Shown here: positions 9,821-24,700 of the stretch, piece by piece
Layout: each line of letters opens with the position of its first letter
Position numbering within the stretch: position 1 is the stretch's first letter
From: Apteryx mantelli
Lineage: Eukaryota; Chordata; Aves; Apterygiformes; Apterygidae
Reading direction: 5' to 3'
DNA: 64,000 nt
Assembly (NCBI RefSeq): GCF_036417845.1
Contig: NC_090020.1
Span: 33,464,425-33,528,424 of the forward strand
Made by a program: the position numbers and the translations under genes
The notes under the pieces: model-generated
Told to the model about the DNA's origin: nothing
What the model saw: the letters and a program-made list of their open reading frames with translations, nothing else
The model's database searches: none

Positions 9821-12800
9821 GTACGGCGGCCCCGCGCCGGGGAGGGGACGGGCGGCGCCGGCCGGGCGGCCGTTGGGCGCCGCGAGACGGGGCTGGAGCC
9901 CGGGCGGCACCTCGGCGGGTGCTGGCCGCGGCTTTCGCTCCGCTGCGGGGTTTTTTTTTCCGAGGAGGGTATTTTTTAGAGGGGGGGGTGGGCTTTTTTG
10001 GGGGGCGGGGGGGTAGTGTCTCGTTCAGGCATTGACACAGCGGAGCGGGTGATGCCGCCGGTGATGGCCTCGGTGGTAAATTTAGCCTCTTGCTTTCGGG
10101 AATCAGATCGCCGTTTCTGTTACGGCGAAGGGCTGAGAGTGAGCCGGGGAAATGACTGAGCCCACTGAGCCGTAAGGAATGTGCTAAGTTTGCTCCTTTC
10201 TGAAAAAGGTAGCGCAGCTACAAATAATGCTTAGGAGCTACTTTTTATCCTCAAGTAAAAGCTCTTCCAGCTGCTTGGGAGCTGTGAATCCAGGGAGAGG
10301 TGTGTGGGTGTGCTCTCGTTATTTTCAGGTGAGCCTCTCGCTCTCCCTGTCCCCCCCCCCCCCCCGTTTTATTTTGTGGTGGAGCTCATTCTTCTAAGAC
10401 CCTGATGCGATGAGGAACGAGAAATGTTCTTACAGTTTTCTGAAGACTGAAAGCCTTTATATTTGGACTTTTAAAGTACTGAAAAGCCCCAGGATTTTCT
10501 GTTGTAAATGCATACCTGAAAGTCCACTTGAGGAAACAAGTGATAATTAAATTGTTACTTTGGGTGACTGTACTTCAGCATGCTGTGCAGACTCACTCTT
10601 GTGGAGTTTTGATGGACCCAGAAGGCTTTAAAGGGAAAACAGGCCTTTGGATGTTGAAATTAAAAATTTAGAAATAATCATAAGAGATAAATGGAAAAAA
10701 CACCTTGTTGCATTGGTACTAACTCTTCCACGGTGGCATCTTTGTTTAACTGCTATTTTAGCATCCCTTTTGGTACATTTCAACTTTTGGCACTTTGGCC
10801 ATCTCACTTCAGTGGTTTGAACCTTCTAACATTGCCTTCTTGGTATCTTGGTGACTTTTATAGCACCTCAGGTTCTTCGAGGTTATAGTATGGACTGGGA
10901 TTTCTGCTCAGTTTGTCTTAAGCTTGCATTGATATCTGAATTTTTTAATAAAAGCTCTTTCTTTCTTGGGTGAATTCTTTAGCATAATGTTCAGGAGTGG
11001 TCATATTTGCTTTTCAGCTGCTAGGTTTTGATGCTTGAAGCCAGTTTTGTTGTGGTAAGTCTGACCATTCTGCTTTTATATCAAAATGTCTAGAAGTGTC
11101 TTCTTTGCAGCTGAACGTTCTGCTGGGCTATATCTTGCATTTTTAGGGTTTGGATTCCACCCCCCCCTCCCTGGCTATTTCATTTCTTTTAAAAAACTAG
11201 TGTTGAGCTTCATGTTGCTGGATTTGAGACAAAATCTAAAGAAGTATATAAAAGCTGGCTGATGACTGCCTAATGCTGAGAAACTTTGCATAAAAGACTA
11301 GTTATCTCCCTCTTAAATACATGTAAATTCCCAGTCTCTTGCTACATAGAATTGCAATGAAACTAACAGCATTAGGTTTTCATTTCCTCCTATAGTATTA
11401 AGTATAGAATTGTTCAGTGCAGCAGCTCCTGTTAGGTTCACAGTAACAACTGAACCATGTTTTAATACTTTATACAAGTATCTGTACTTTATACATGACT
11501 ACTCCATAGTCATATGCCCCTCGCTTCAGCATTATTGCTTCATTAAGGCATTTCCAGTGCTACCAAGTCAATTACTTAGACTTAAAATCTTGTACTAGCC
11601 AAAAACAATTATTTATCTTGTGGATCAGAGACTCCTCAATGCCAAATATGCAGTAATTAATGACAAACTTTGTAGAGAATGATCTTACAAGTAGTCATTT
11701 CCAAACAGTTGTCTAAAACTATCGTCTTCTGAGATTCCTATGTGACTTTAAGATCTCTGTCTAGAAGACCATTATTCACATTAGTAACTGGCTTATTTTA
11801 AGGATGCTTTCCTTTAGTTATCAACATAAGGCAAAGGAGCCTGTTCAGGGAACAGCAAATTTTAAGTTTTGATTTGAAAGCTCTAGAGCAAGTGGTGGCT
11901 GTTACTAGTAGCCTGCTGGACCATGGAAATAGATGAAGTACTACTTTTACCTCCTACTTGTCCATAGATGTCTTTAGCTTGTAGATTCTGGGCATAATTC
12001 TGTGTAAAACAGTCCACAGGGTTACGGAAGACACTGTCTTTGATTATTCTCTGTTACTTGATATCAAGAAACTCAGTTTCTCCATGCAGCAGCATCTAGT
12101 GTGTGCACCTTGTTCTCATTTCCTGCTAATTTAAGATGGGAAAAGGAATGCTGGCTTATAGGAGACTTTAGGAAAGTGAATGAACATCTAGTTTAAGAAG
12201 AGCTGACGTTTGCTCTGAAAAATACTGGACTTCCTTCTTCAAAGGCACTCTCCTGGATTTTGCATACTCCTGTGTACGTATCTTTGGCTTGTTGTGAAGT
12301 AAGGATTGTAACCGTACAGTGCTCAGGACGATAAACTAGGGTAGAGAGTTGAGACTGGTGCCTGCCTGTGTGCTCTTGCTCTTGATGTGCTCTCTCTGCA
12401 GGCCCAACTCCTCTTTTGGGACAGGCTTGCTGAGATAATGCCATCTGGCTTAGGGCATATTCAGTGATAGCATAGCTGACAAATATAAAGCAAGTGATGG
12501 GCAGAGGAGAAAAATCTAGGCTTTTGGAAGGGGGAAAATGGTATTTTATTTGGATCATACAGTGTTGAGAGACTTGGTATACAGGTTTCAATCTGAGAAC
12601 TTTTGGATACAATAAAAGACTCAGGGAACTGTCAGGTTAATGGGTGAGAATGAGTAAATTCCTCTCACCAGTTGAACTTGGCCGTAAAGCTTCTAATGAT
12701 GGCCATGTCACTGGAAGAGTGGCCCTTTATTTGAGGGATAAATAATATTCATTAAATCGACCAGACCTGAAAAACTAAATGGACTAAAAGATTTTTTGTT

Positions 12801-15687
12801 TCCTCTCTCATTAACTTTTTTTTTAAAGTTGTCAGATTTAGGGTGCAACTCCCTCTAATTTCATTTTGCTAATTAGGAATTAAATGCCATAAAGGAGCAT
12901 CTTGACCCATCTGAACAGCTGAAGCAGATTCTGGTTTTATGATTGAGATGACAAAATTCAGTCTGCATTGTACTACTTTTATCCAGTTACTGGGATACGT
13001 TGCTTATCTGGGCTGCAAAAATGTTGGTAAAAGTTTATTTTACTTTTTTATTATTGTATTATTTCTTCAGCCTACTAAATCTGAACAAAATAGTCTTTAC
13101 TTAAAGACTTGAAGCAAGCCTAGACCTTCTGTATGATTTCAAACTTCTAATAAATGTAAGGCTTTGAAGTACTGAGAGACCTTTTTTCTTTAGTGTTACA
13201 TTTTGATGTTAAAATGGGAGATGTCCTTGCAAAACCTTGTAAGCCAATGTCTTATTTATTTGGTTCATGACTGTCATTTGCAGAAGAGTTTTTACTTAAT
13301 TTCTGGAAATTGTTCCAATTTGAAAAAAGTCTCTGAAGTTGACTTTACCAGGTAATTCAGTACTTAAACCTTTAGAATCCAAACTGTTGTGAATTGATGC
13401 AATGGTAAGATTAGTTTAAAAAAAAAAAAAGTAAGATTTTTTTTAATCTTTCTTAAAAAAAAAAAAATTGTATTTCATAATCTACCAAACATATTAAACC
13501 TACTTTTTGACCATAATGATTTATATTTATTTCTTTCTTACTGACATTCTCATTTTGTCATTCTTAAACTGTGCATTGAGGATTAGGGTAAAGGCTGTTT
13601 GTAGGTATTACAGCTTTTTTAATTGCATCCCTTAATGTTAACTCAGTTCACTCTTAGCAAACTACACTTGCCAGCTCTTTATTCAAAAGACCCAGAGAAT
13701 GCAGAACTTGCATTCTTTACCAGTCCAGGCAAATTAAATTTGTTGAGTATGCAGTAAAAAGCTCTGTTCAGTGGAAATCTCTAAACCTTTGTTGCTAATA
13801 CCTCTAAAAGGTTTTCTTTCATGTATGTTTCAAATCATGTAACATTTACATGTATTTCCTGAATATTGACTGCATTTTTAGCTACTGTTTTAGGTCAATA
13901 TGGCATGGAATGTTTCTGAGGAATTTTAAGTCATACTGACTGCAGTTCTCATGTTCTTTAAATAATTCGAGTATCATTGTTTCAGAAACAGTCATAAGGA
14001 TTGTCCAGAAGAAAGCTGCTTAGGCAATTCTGTAACTGAGTACTGGCACACATAGAAACAAAATATCACGGAGTCTAGCTCCATTTAGCTGTCTTTGATG
14101 TGTAGCATGAACTAGATGAAGCCTGTTTTTTTGTATTTTGAGTGACAGTAGTATAATTTGCAAATCATTTAATTAGCCATGCCCATGTTATAGTTCACAA
14201 AATTAAGCACTTGAAGGTTAGAATTAAAATCAAGGAGGTTAGAATTAAAATCACATGGACTTACACATATACATAGGGGAAGAACTAAAGTTGTCCATGC
14301 AGTCTTAAATCTGTTATATTCTAATCCCCAAATAAAAAGTGCCTGCAGGTGAGAACCATTTTTTAATATTTACAAATATGCAATTTTTAAAGAAAGATAT
14401 GTTAATCATATACATATTACTGTGTTACTGAGATGCTAGTGAAGTAGCATCCTTCCATGGAGCCTTAATTAATGACAGGGATCCTTGAATGATAGTGCCA
14501 TTTCTCCACTTGCTATCATTCCAGACCAACCAGAGCAGTATTTCTGTTTCTGTTCTTACTTTCTCTTCAGAACTCCCATTAAATTCTTTCTTGAGGCACA
14601 GACTTCTTCATTAAAAATGAGCTGTTAAGCTTAAAGCTGAGGGATGACAGGTATGGGTCTCTTTGAATGAATGAAAAGAGAGATTTGATTTTAGGACCAA
14701 TTAATGTGCTGCTGTTAGCTTTGTTTGGATATCCACAAGGCATTTGAAACTTGTATGGAAATGAAAAATTTTAAACCCAGTCTGAATTCTTTATTTTGTG
14801 TTTATATCTGTGGGAAATCTGCAAAAAGATCTGTAAAAGGGATAAATAATAAATGACCAGTGAGATTTGCTATTGCAAGATAATTTAGCTCAGTAAACTA
14901 AAATGGCCAAGAGCTGCAAAGTGATGTTGCAATATATGTTGTGAATGAGCTATAAAATGACAAATGAAATTTCGTAGCAGTAAATATAAAGTAATATGTG
15001 TGGGAGAATGTGTGTGGAGATGGGGGAGCAACACTGCTAGCTATATGTACCATGAAAGATTTTTCTAATCTCTCTTTCCTGGACTATGGTAGTTTGAATT
15101 AGAGTGCTTAGGACTGATAGTATTAGAAGAGCAGGTCTATTTCCAGTTGCAGTCTAAAAGTTAAACAGTGTTAGGAATTACTGAAACAGTAGCGAGGAAA
15201 ACAGAAAAAGAATTCTTATGCCTTGGAGTGAATCTGGTGTTTCTGCATCTTGAAGAGTGTGTGCTCTTTTGTTTGCTTCAAAAAGATACTAAAACTAGAA
15301 AAGGTACATAAATGAGTGACAAGCGTGATCAAAGTTAAAGAATCATTTATCTATTGGTAGAAGTTAAATTGAGGCTTTTTTTCTGCAAAGAGTTTGTGTG
15401 AAGGTCCAATAGAAGTGTATCTAGAACTGCAGGTAGGACTTGGAGAAGACAGAATATTTATTTAATGTTTCTTATTATACAGAAATAAAGGGATATCAGT
15501 TCAGACAGATTTTGTAAATTAAGGAGAAGGAATACTTTTTCTATAGACAGTGTAACTAACCTGTGTCAGTTCTTGCTGTAGGACAATGATGATGACAAAA
15601 ATATGTATCTGTTCGGAGAGAAATCCCAGTAAAGACGTGTCAGTCCTTCTGTGGATCTGTCCCTCCATAAACTAATGTTTACACCTT

Positions 15688-15718
<31 letters not shown>

Positions 15719-18700
15719 GTAAGTGTAGATTGCCAGAAGCTGGGAAGTGTTTTGCCATTGTTTTCTTTCCCTAATTTTATTTTGCTGTAAAAATATATAT
15801 AAATCTTCAGTCTGGTCTGCTATGGTTGCTCTAATATTCTGCCTAAATGAGTCAAAACATGTGCCTTTGTTCTGTTCCAGTGTATGTTACTTAGGTCTAA
15901 CATAAATAACTTAGTTTGGTACTACTTCATTTCTGGCTGCGTCTGTGGAAATGAAGTATTGATGCAATTTTCTAACTAGGTTTGAATATCAACTTTTTAG
16001 TGGGATGAGTTGGTCTCAGGCTTATGAGAATCCATAAAACACTCTGGTACAGCATTGTCAGCTGGATTTGGGGTCTGAATACAAGATTTTGGTGTTCTTT
16101 TCAGTAGTAATCTCCTTCAGCCCATGAGTTGCATGAAAACTGCCACCATCACCTGCATACTCCTTGGATAAGGGAATGGGGCAATTGGAACAAAGTTTCT
16201 GCTGTAGATTGTAGTGACTGATAGCAACTGCAAGTTGAGCTTTTTTGTGTTTGACTAATGGAAAACAGTGAACCTGCTACTGATTTACTCCCTTTTCCCT
16301 TAAGAAAAAAAAATTGGTGAGAGTGCTATGTCTCAGCAGGGAGCAGTGAGTAGCCCACAAAAACTAGAAAAATGTTTCTTCCCCGGGAAGAATTCTACTT
16401 TTTTGTCATGGATAGAGAAACTCTGGGTGAAAGCTAGATGAAAAGACTCAAAAGGCAGCTAGAATTTGCTGAGTTGTTTTAAATCCTTTTGTTAATACAT
16501 AGATGTCTAGTGGCAAGGAACTAGACAGTGCAAGTTCTTAGAAATAGCATTTCTGCTTTCCCAGTTGAGTTTGGTGAAACAGACTTCTTAAACACTTTCT
16601 AGAAAGTCTTCCTACCTAAATGCTGCAATAAAAGCTAAAATAATACTGATAGTGAAGTATTACTGTGATGAAGTGAAAAATTTTGAAATGCTCTAGCTCT
16701 GTAGGATGTAGAGTTTTAGCAGTAGTTGGTAAAATGGGCTCTTTTTTTTTTTTGTCACTAACTGACAATGTCTGCTCCTAGTACCTGGTATTTTTACTAT
16801 TTACGAGTGTGATTCTGTCTATGGCTCAGCTGTCTCTGCTGGAAAAAAGTTAAGTTTGTCGAAACAGTTTAAGCATGAGGATTTTTCTGATTCATCAGTT
16901 CAGAAAGTGAAGTGATGGGCAACTCAGCTGATAAACTAGACTGGTGCAGGAACTTCCCAGGAGAGTAGTGGTGAGGTGAGGAAGGGTGACCTCTTCAGCT
17001 TAATACTAATGCAACTGGAAGACATGTGAAAAACACCTTAAATAGGGGCTAAGCTTGGTAATTAGAGAAGAGCAACCTTCAAATTTCCAGCATGGTGTTA
17101 AGATGTCATGTAGGTGATCTGCAAAACTCTTGGGCTGCTTCAAAGTTTTGAAGGAAGCCTGTCTACTATTCTGTATATGTAAACAAATAGACAAAATTGG
17201 AGTACACTAAAAGTAATTAATGAAGGTTCAAGGCTTAGCCCAAATCTTTCGTTGTAAAAGAAAAACATCATGGCAGCACTATACAAGACTGCCTTTGTTT
17301 TTATCTTCCCCGCCCCCCCCCCCCCCCCACCGCTGCCAAGGATAGGTGGCCCTTCAGCTACTTAAAAATGGGTCATCGTTGTGACAGGCATATGGCAGAG
17401 GATTAAAAATGAATAGTTTATGCTGTCAGTACTGCCAAACCCTAGTTTGCTTTGCCCTTAAATGCTGAGCTGAAAATTGTGTTGTATTTGTACTGATTCA
17501 CAAGAGGTCACAAGGTTCTGCCCTGCTGTTTGTTAGAGAGGTGTGCTTGCTACGATTGTACATTTTTAATCCACTGTTGCGCATCTGTCAAACCCATTTA
17601 AAAAATATTTTCATATGGGTTGTAAGTATCCCAGTTAATCTTTTTGGTATTTAAAATTCATCTTTGCTGTCTGCAACAATTAGTCATCTGTTAGAATCAA
17701 AGTGAAATAGCCTTACATTGAAATCAATAGAGCTGACTGCTTTGTCTAGCACAGTCAGTGCTAGTGAAATGTGCTACACTGGTGTGTATGGTAAGATGAC
17801 TTTTTTTTTAAGCACTTCTAAGGGGTAGTTGCTAACAGAACCTGTGGTTGTCTTCTTTAAAATTACTTTTGCATCCTCATTATTTTGGCATTGCTTTACT
17901 ACTACTAAGGAGTTCTCTGGATCTCTGGGTAAAATTGAGGTTAATGTTAAGTATGTAGGGAAGGTGATCTGTGACTACTGCATTCTTGTTAAGTTACTCT
18001 ATTTGGAACAACTGATGTTTCTGATAGGCAGTGAGAGGTTCAAAAAATAAATAACAGTGCACCCTCGCATTGCGGTTCCCTGTTCAGATTCATAAGGTAT
18101 CAAAAACGAGATCAAAAGGAATCTCTCTACTAGCTATACATAGCAAGATTCCTGATTTGGAAGTAACACTTGTATAATAGTTGGTACAGCTGGAATGTGC
18201 ATACAGTGGACACGTTTTCCAAACAGCACTGAAGTATGTTTACATACGTTTGAATTACTTTGTTTTGTATTATTTATAATTTTGCTTTTGATTAAAGCAT
18301 TCTAACTTGAAAAGCTTTATCTGAGGCTAATTTTAAAGTTGTTCTGTATTCAAATTTTACATCTTAATTTTTAGGAGGCAAATACAGTTGCTGTTGTGTA
18401 AGGAATGAGGAACTCAACCTCAAGAAAACAAAATTGCCAGAATATACTATATAAAGTGGTTTGCAATTTAAAGAACATCAAAATTAGGGTTGCTTGTGTA
18501 ATACAAATTAAATTGTCTTGTACATACAAATATGGTTGTCCTTACTGCATAACAAAAAACTTACTTACCACCATTGAGTGGATAGTTCTCCAAAGCGTTC
18601 TTTTTAACAGTGAGGTCAGACCTTTATGCTTGCCACCTCTTTGAACAGAAGTCTTCCCCCCCCCACCCCCCTTACAGAGCTATGAATTCATTTGCATCTT

Positions 18701-21700
18701 AATATTGTCACACAGAGCAGGTTTTTTCCTTTCTATATACTAGAGACTGAGGCACAGTAGCCAGGACTGTCATGTACCCACTAACATGAATTCAGAAACT
18801 TCCTCAACATTGCACAGGTACTCCTTGTGGAAGGAAGAGCTCAGTTTCATTGAGCAGTTTCTCTTTCTGCAGTTCCTTTCCTGATTCACTTAAACCTAAA
18901 ACTTCTGCAACGAGCAGTATAAGTATAGAGGGGTCTAGTAGATGAAAGGCTTGCTTCCTTCCAGAGAACTTTGTCCTAAAGAGAGCAGAGAATTTGCGAA
19001 AGTGGAGAAGTAAGCATATAATGAACTTTATTCTTATGCCAGATGTACATGGGTTGACCGGATAACATTAATTTATTCTGTTTTCTAACATGCAATTCCC
19101 CTTCCCCACACCCACAACCTCCTCTTCAACCACAACAATAGCCAAACAAAAGAAACAACAAAAATGATTAAATTTCATATTGGATTACTCTGATATTCTA
19201 GAATTAATTAGTAATGTTGGAGCCCTTGTACCTACTGTACGGGTTTCTGCTATTTAAACTCAGTGACTCATAGTGTTAGTAAATGGTTCCCTTCTCCATA
19301 GAGCAGTAAGAGGAGGAGGTGACCCCCATTTTGTTGTTGGATTTCATAAGCTGTGAGCTTAAAGTAGAGAAGTGTAGGCTCAGCTTCTAATTCAGTCCAT
19401 CTAGCAGGAAGTGTGTTGTCTGATGATCAAGAACTAATGCCTGTCTGTAACTACCCTTATCTTTCCCTCTTCTCTTCATTGCTCCTGCAACAGTTTTGCA
19501 ATTCATATCTTCCAGCCAAGTTTCTCTGTCTTGTTCTGTAGTATGCTAGCAAGCTCTTTGAGACACCATAGCAGAAACAGTTTTTGTTCTCCTTTTCTAT
19601 GTCTGTGAGCAAAATGAGATTTTCCTCTAGCATGATTTTTTTTTGGAAGTGGCTGAACTGTGTCTATTCCAGCCAAATATCTGCCTGAGGCACACTTACC
19701 AATACAGAAGGGAAAGAAAGTAACTGTCTTTGAAACAGACAGTGTTTGTGGTAACATTAACTGTGTGCTTCTAATATTTTGGTGGACTCAGGATTGAAGA
19801 GGGTAAAGGAGAAGGCCATAAGGTATAGTCAACTCACTTCAGTCTGTAGTTCAACTGCAATTCAGTTGATTAATGTGGGTTATTTAAAACTGTTAGTAAT
19901 TTGTGTGTGTGTGCAGGCCAGAAGCGAGCTCCTAAACGGGGAGAACAGCAAGGATGGAATGACAACAGGGGAGCAGAAATAAAACAGGACAAATCTGAAT
20001 GGAGACCCTCTTTCAGGGAATACCGTTCCTATGAAACTGAAAGACAAGCGGAATTCACAGTAGAAAAGTATGTATCATCTAAGGAGGTCTGCACAGAGGT
20101 GGGAAGGGAAAGACTTTGAACTTCTTGAACACCTAGTAGCCAGAGGTGATTTGAAGGCATAGTTGCCTTATCAGTGTGTATATTTGGTGTGAGATTACTG
20201 AGGCAGTTCACATCTGTCAGAGCTGTAACTTCAGCTTCCCTGCAGATTGATTTGGAGCTGCTTTTAGTTTTGAGTTGTATTTTTCACACTTAGCGAAAGT
20301 GTTAACCTCTGGAAACTTAACCCTTAGTCTGCAGGACAAATATTCTATTTTTGAATTCTCATAACTCAAGTTCTGCAGAACATGTGCAAATTCAAATTAG
20401 AGCAGATTTTACGGTTCAGACTCAAAATATACATTTGTCATACGCCTACTATTGAATAATGAATGCATGTCCTTTTTGCTTTCTCTGTAGGTAACAGAAT
20501 AATCCCATCTGAACTCTTAATACTTAAGAGCATGGCTGTTCTTACTTTCCATCACAATATTTGGTATTTTAAAATTCCAAAGACCTTGTTAGCAGCTGCA
20601 TATAAGTATGGGTTTGAATAGTGGGCTTATTGCCTAATAAAGTCACATAAAGTCACCAAAGATATGACACTCTTTAAAGAGTGTCATATTTTTTTCCAAT
20701 GTTTTCTGTTTTCAATAAACAGCTGAAGTTTCCTGTTATATATAATAATTTCATCTTTGTGTTCACTTTATGCCCATTTTTAATGACACAACTACAACAA
20801 AAATCTGACTAGCAAACTTCTTTTTAGACCAATTGAAAGATTTGACCGTGAAAGGCCAATAAGAGGACGCGGAGGAGGAAGAGGTGGAATGCGAGGCAGA
20901 GGAAGAGGTGGTGCAATAAATAGAAGTTTTGATGGCTTTGACCAAAGAGGAAAACGTGAATTTGAAAGACAAAGTGGGAATGATAAAACGTAAGTGTTCT
21001 CATGTGTTTGTTCTTATGTAGTGTACAAGTAAACAGTACGCTCAGCCCTTTGGGATCTCTAAGTGTTCTGTCTCTTTCTTCTATACCCAAGTCAGCTGTC
21101 AAAAAGTCAGTATTGGTTTTAGTTTGAGGCCCTAATGGAAGGAAAGCTCTTAAACTTAAAGAACGCTGTTTCTCTCTCTAGAGGAATGAGAGCAGACAAC
21201 AAAAAGGGTGGAAGTGGAGCTCGCAACTGGGGAACAGTTAAAGATGAGATGAGGTACAATATAAACTTGTGCCCACCATAGATCATCATTTTCTGTGGAA
21301 TGGGTATGGTTGTGGTTTCAAAGTTTCATGGGTATTTTAAGCTTTATTCCTCTTGCTTTTTATTAATTGTTGTGATGAGCACAGTTTTACAGTTTTCTGA
21401 ACTCTTGTCCCTTCTTTGTGCTGGTGAGATGAAATGTAGCCAAAAGCATAGTGACATTCCTTGAATGAGGGCCAAAATCTGCTTGACTAGACCAAGAAAT
21501 TTTTTAACTGGAATAAATTATGACTCTTTCCCCTCCCCCAAATATTTGTGTAAGTTGGACTCTGGTGTTTATTGACATTGCTCCAACGCCGATTAAGAAC
21601 TGATACCTTGTCAGTGGGCATAAGATACAGTCCCATTTTCTCAAGTTTTATGTATTGTGTCTGAATTATAGATGGCAAAGCTGTAATGCAATTCAGTGTA

Positions 21701-24700
21701 GTTCTAGAGATAATATTTAACTGACCATGCTACTGAAATACATTATAAAGTATATGAAGATCAGTGACAGAATTTGGAACGCTATTAATAGTCAGCTAGA
21801 CTTTTTTTTTTCATCTTTAAAAACCTCAATTCTGTATTTTTCTTACTGGCTTCTATCTGGGTTTGCAAAAACTCCCTAGAAATCACAGTTTTCTTCCATT
21901 CTTTGCACCTCAAAATATGCTTTCAAAAGTTACTTGAAAATTACTTGTTCCGATATGTGGCTAGACCAACTTTTCACAAGCCAGTTTTGATGAAGCTTCA
22001 CTTTTTAAATGGAAGTTCTCTGTGGACAGAGAAAAGTCGGAGCTTCCAGCTTCCAGCAAAGATCTCTGTCCACATACACATTCATTCACAAAATCATGCT
22101 TAAAAATATGATTTCATGTTTATGACTTAGAAACATGACTTCAGGCAATCAAATATAGCAATATTTGTCAATGTATACTAGGTTTCTTAAGATTATCTGG
22201 CTAAAAGTTTTTTTTCTTCTTTCTTTTAAAAAAAAAACCTTCGTGGCTAATAGTTTCAGGTTTCGATGTTCCAAGTTCTTCTGAAAGGTTGCACCAACTT
22301 TGATCTCTTACTAAAAGATTGGTTAGGTACTTGTGCTTTTCAAAATGGGAATCAGCTATGCAAATACCATAACACAAAGTACCTGACCAAGAGTACAAAA
22401 CTTGTGTAAGTATGCTTTTTAGGGTGTCATGGAAGATTGTGTAAACTTCATAAAGTTCAAGAAAGCTAAGATTACTTCTTTTGTCTCCCATCTAAAACTT
22501 TTAGTTCAGTAGCATCAGCTTCATGGCTTATGAGTATGAGACAGCAGTACCTTCTTGTGTAATGTGGTGAATCTAGTAGAAGTGACATTAATTGGGATTG
22601 TCTAAACAATTCTAAAAGCATCTCTGTTGTGCCTTAATTGTGCTTAATGATGCATTAAAGCTAGAAAATAATAACTTCATGAAGTGTATGCTTATCAGTG
22701 TAATGAAAATAAGTATGCCATTGCTCTTATTTGACAGTGAACTAATGTCAGTGTTAAAGGAAAATATATCAACTTCAGCATCAAGTATGAATTTTTCTGT
22801 TTTAATAGTTGAAAATAAAATACACAAAACCAAAACTCAGTGTATTGTAATCAAGCATTGCCATTAGTTTTCATCTTTGGAACAGACTGTCTTCATGCAT
22901 GCTTTTCGCTTCTTTTGGTGGGGAATAAAAGTGCATAGAAATAGAGTTTTCCTAATACTTCTCATTTTTAGTCACTCATCTAGTTATTTAATAGATCAAA
23001 TTCCTTCTTATAACCACGGAATTTTATTCACCTCCTCCCCTCTGCCAACCCCCCCAAGAAATGATGCCTGGAAAAAGTGATGTATTGATCTACAAGTTTT
23101 TTTTCCAACATGACCCATGAAGACTTCTTGTGTTTTTGTTTACTGTTTCAGTGAGATGGAACAGACTGCTCCAATGGAAGAGACTGCAGAAACAGCTGAG
23201 CAGCCAGGGGCACCTGAAGGAGAACCTCTGAACAAGTATAGTCTGACTAAGTATTTTCTTTATAAATGCAAAGAAAAAAAACCTGTTACTGATATTCTTG
23301 ACCTGTATTGGAAGGTACACTTCTTGAAATCTGAACTGGGAAATTTTGCTAGTGCAAATATTTAAAAATAGAAAAGCTTTTTCTGAATTTCTGTATTACT
23401 CAACAAAATAAGTCCCTAATTCTAAAGCATTTAAATGCTGCCATAATAATATAGAAACTTTCAGAGTGTTGGACGTCTTTATGTACAGAAAGTCTAGCTT
23501 AATTTAAATAACTGCAAATTGCATTTGGTTGATCAGTGATGCTTATGCTCCTAAGGTTTAATGATGACTACTAGGGGGCCTGCATATTGTCAGTAACCTC
23601 TTTAATTTGGGTAACTTGTAAAAGCTGTCCTGTTTTTCTTAAGGTACCCTATAAGAAAAAGGTATTCAAGATACCTGTGCAACACATTTAAAATACACTA
23701 ACATAAATTCTCAAGGCAGTAATTGATGAATTACTAATACCATACAAATATCTGTCATTCATGAAGGGCCTCTGTAGAGCTTAAAGATTTACTGGAAATG
23801 GTTTTGCAGTGAGCCTTAAAATTATGGAAAATGAGAGAGAAATCTGCCCTTCCTCTTCTGGCATTCATTGTTATCAGTGTTCAGATGAGATAATGTACTT
23901 CAGACCAAATAAACATTCTGCCTTCAGAAAAAGTAACTAGACAATTCTGTATAAGTAAGAGACTTTGAAGAACAAGTTAATTGCTTATAGTGAATGTCCC
24001 TGAAACAGTAAAAGGGGGTGAAATATGTGAGTTTTCTCTCTTGTTGTTCCAAAGACTTTTCCCCCAACCTGTAACGGTGCAGCTATATTTATTGGTTGCC
24101 TTGGTTCATTTTTTAACTCAACAGTTAACAGCACTGACTAGCACACACAACCTGTTTTATGTTCAAACTGTACAACTCCCTAAGTGATTAAGTTGATCTA
24201 ACTTTGACTTTTTTTATTTAAGATTATTATTATTAACTTACAGCTAAAAGTTATTATACATGGGGGGAAAAAAATCTGTCTCTGGAATTGAATGAAGGCT
24301 ATTGCATTTCCAGAAAACTGTTTCTAGTTTAGCTTAAATCATATGGGTAGTGTAGATAATCTGTCAAAATTGCACTGTACTGATTAACTTAGCTAAATAG
24401 TAAAATAGCTATTCAGCTTTTTTAAAAAATTTATGATATTGTTACTCATTTCAGAGGCTTGTATCAGTTTCCACTTCATGGTAGCTGAAATCATAGCCAG
24501 AAACTCAAGCTCTTTGTCAATGTGTCCTGACACCAGTTCCATGTGGAACATAGGCATGAAAAGTATACTTAGTAGCAAAAGCATCTAACAGAATCTGCCA
24601 GCTGGCTTTAATTCTTTTCACTTTCTCAAAGGTTACTAGGTGTTTGGTCAGACTGTGAGCTGTTCTGAATTGCTTTATTCCTTTTCCTGTTTTTTAAAGA

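Larger units (their letters stand above)
8920..9950. promoter_or_regulatory. HABP4 CpG-island promoter
   Basis: The GC-rich, CpG-dense block begins abruptly near 8920 and covers HABP4 exon 1. It has four inverted CCAAT boxes (ATTGG at 9145-9149, 9192-9196, 9222-9226 and 9306-9310), a double GC box around 9166-9178, and no TATA box. The transcription start is probably somewhere in 9310-9480, which is a guess from these elements. Confidence 0.75.
9821..19916 (+). other. HABP4: HABP4 intron 1 (10.1 kb)
   Basis: Starts in the CpG island and soon becomes AT-rich. It holds homopolymers (C15 at 10351-10365, A25 at 15694-15718, C16 at 17313-17328) and a local 21-bp duplication at about 14214-14253. 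No exon or recognisable RNA gene seen. Confidence 0.8.

Noticed and set aside
9132-10016. 294-codon plus-strand open frame overlapping HABP4 exon 1
   Set aside because: A different frame from the conserved HABP4 peptide, with low-complexity Arg/Gly/Ala content only.
12193-12612. 139-codon minus-strand open frame in HABP4 intron 1
   Set aside because: No recognisable domain, no bounding splice sites or promoter, and ordinary intronic composition.
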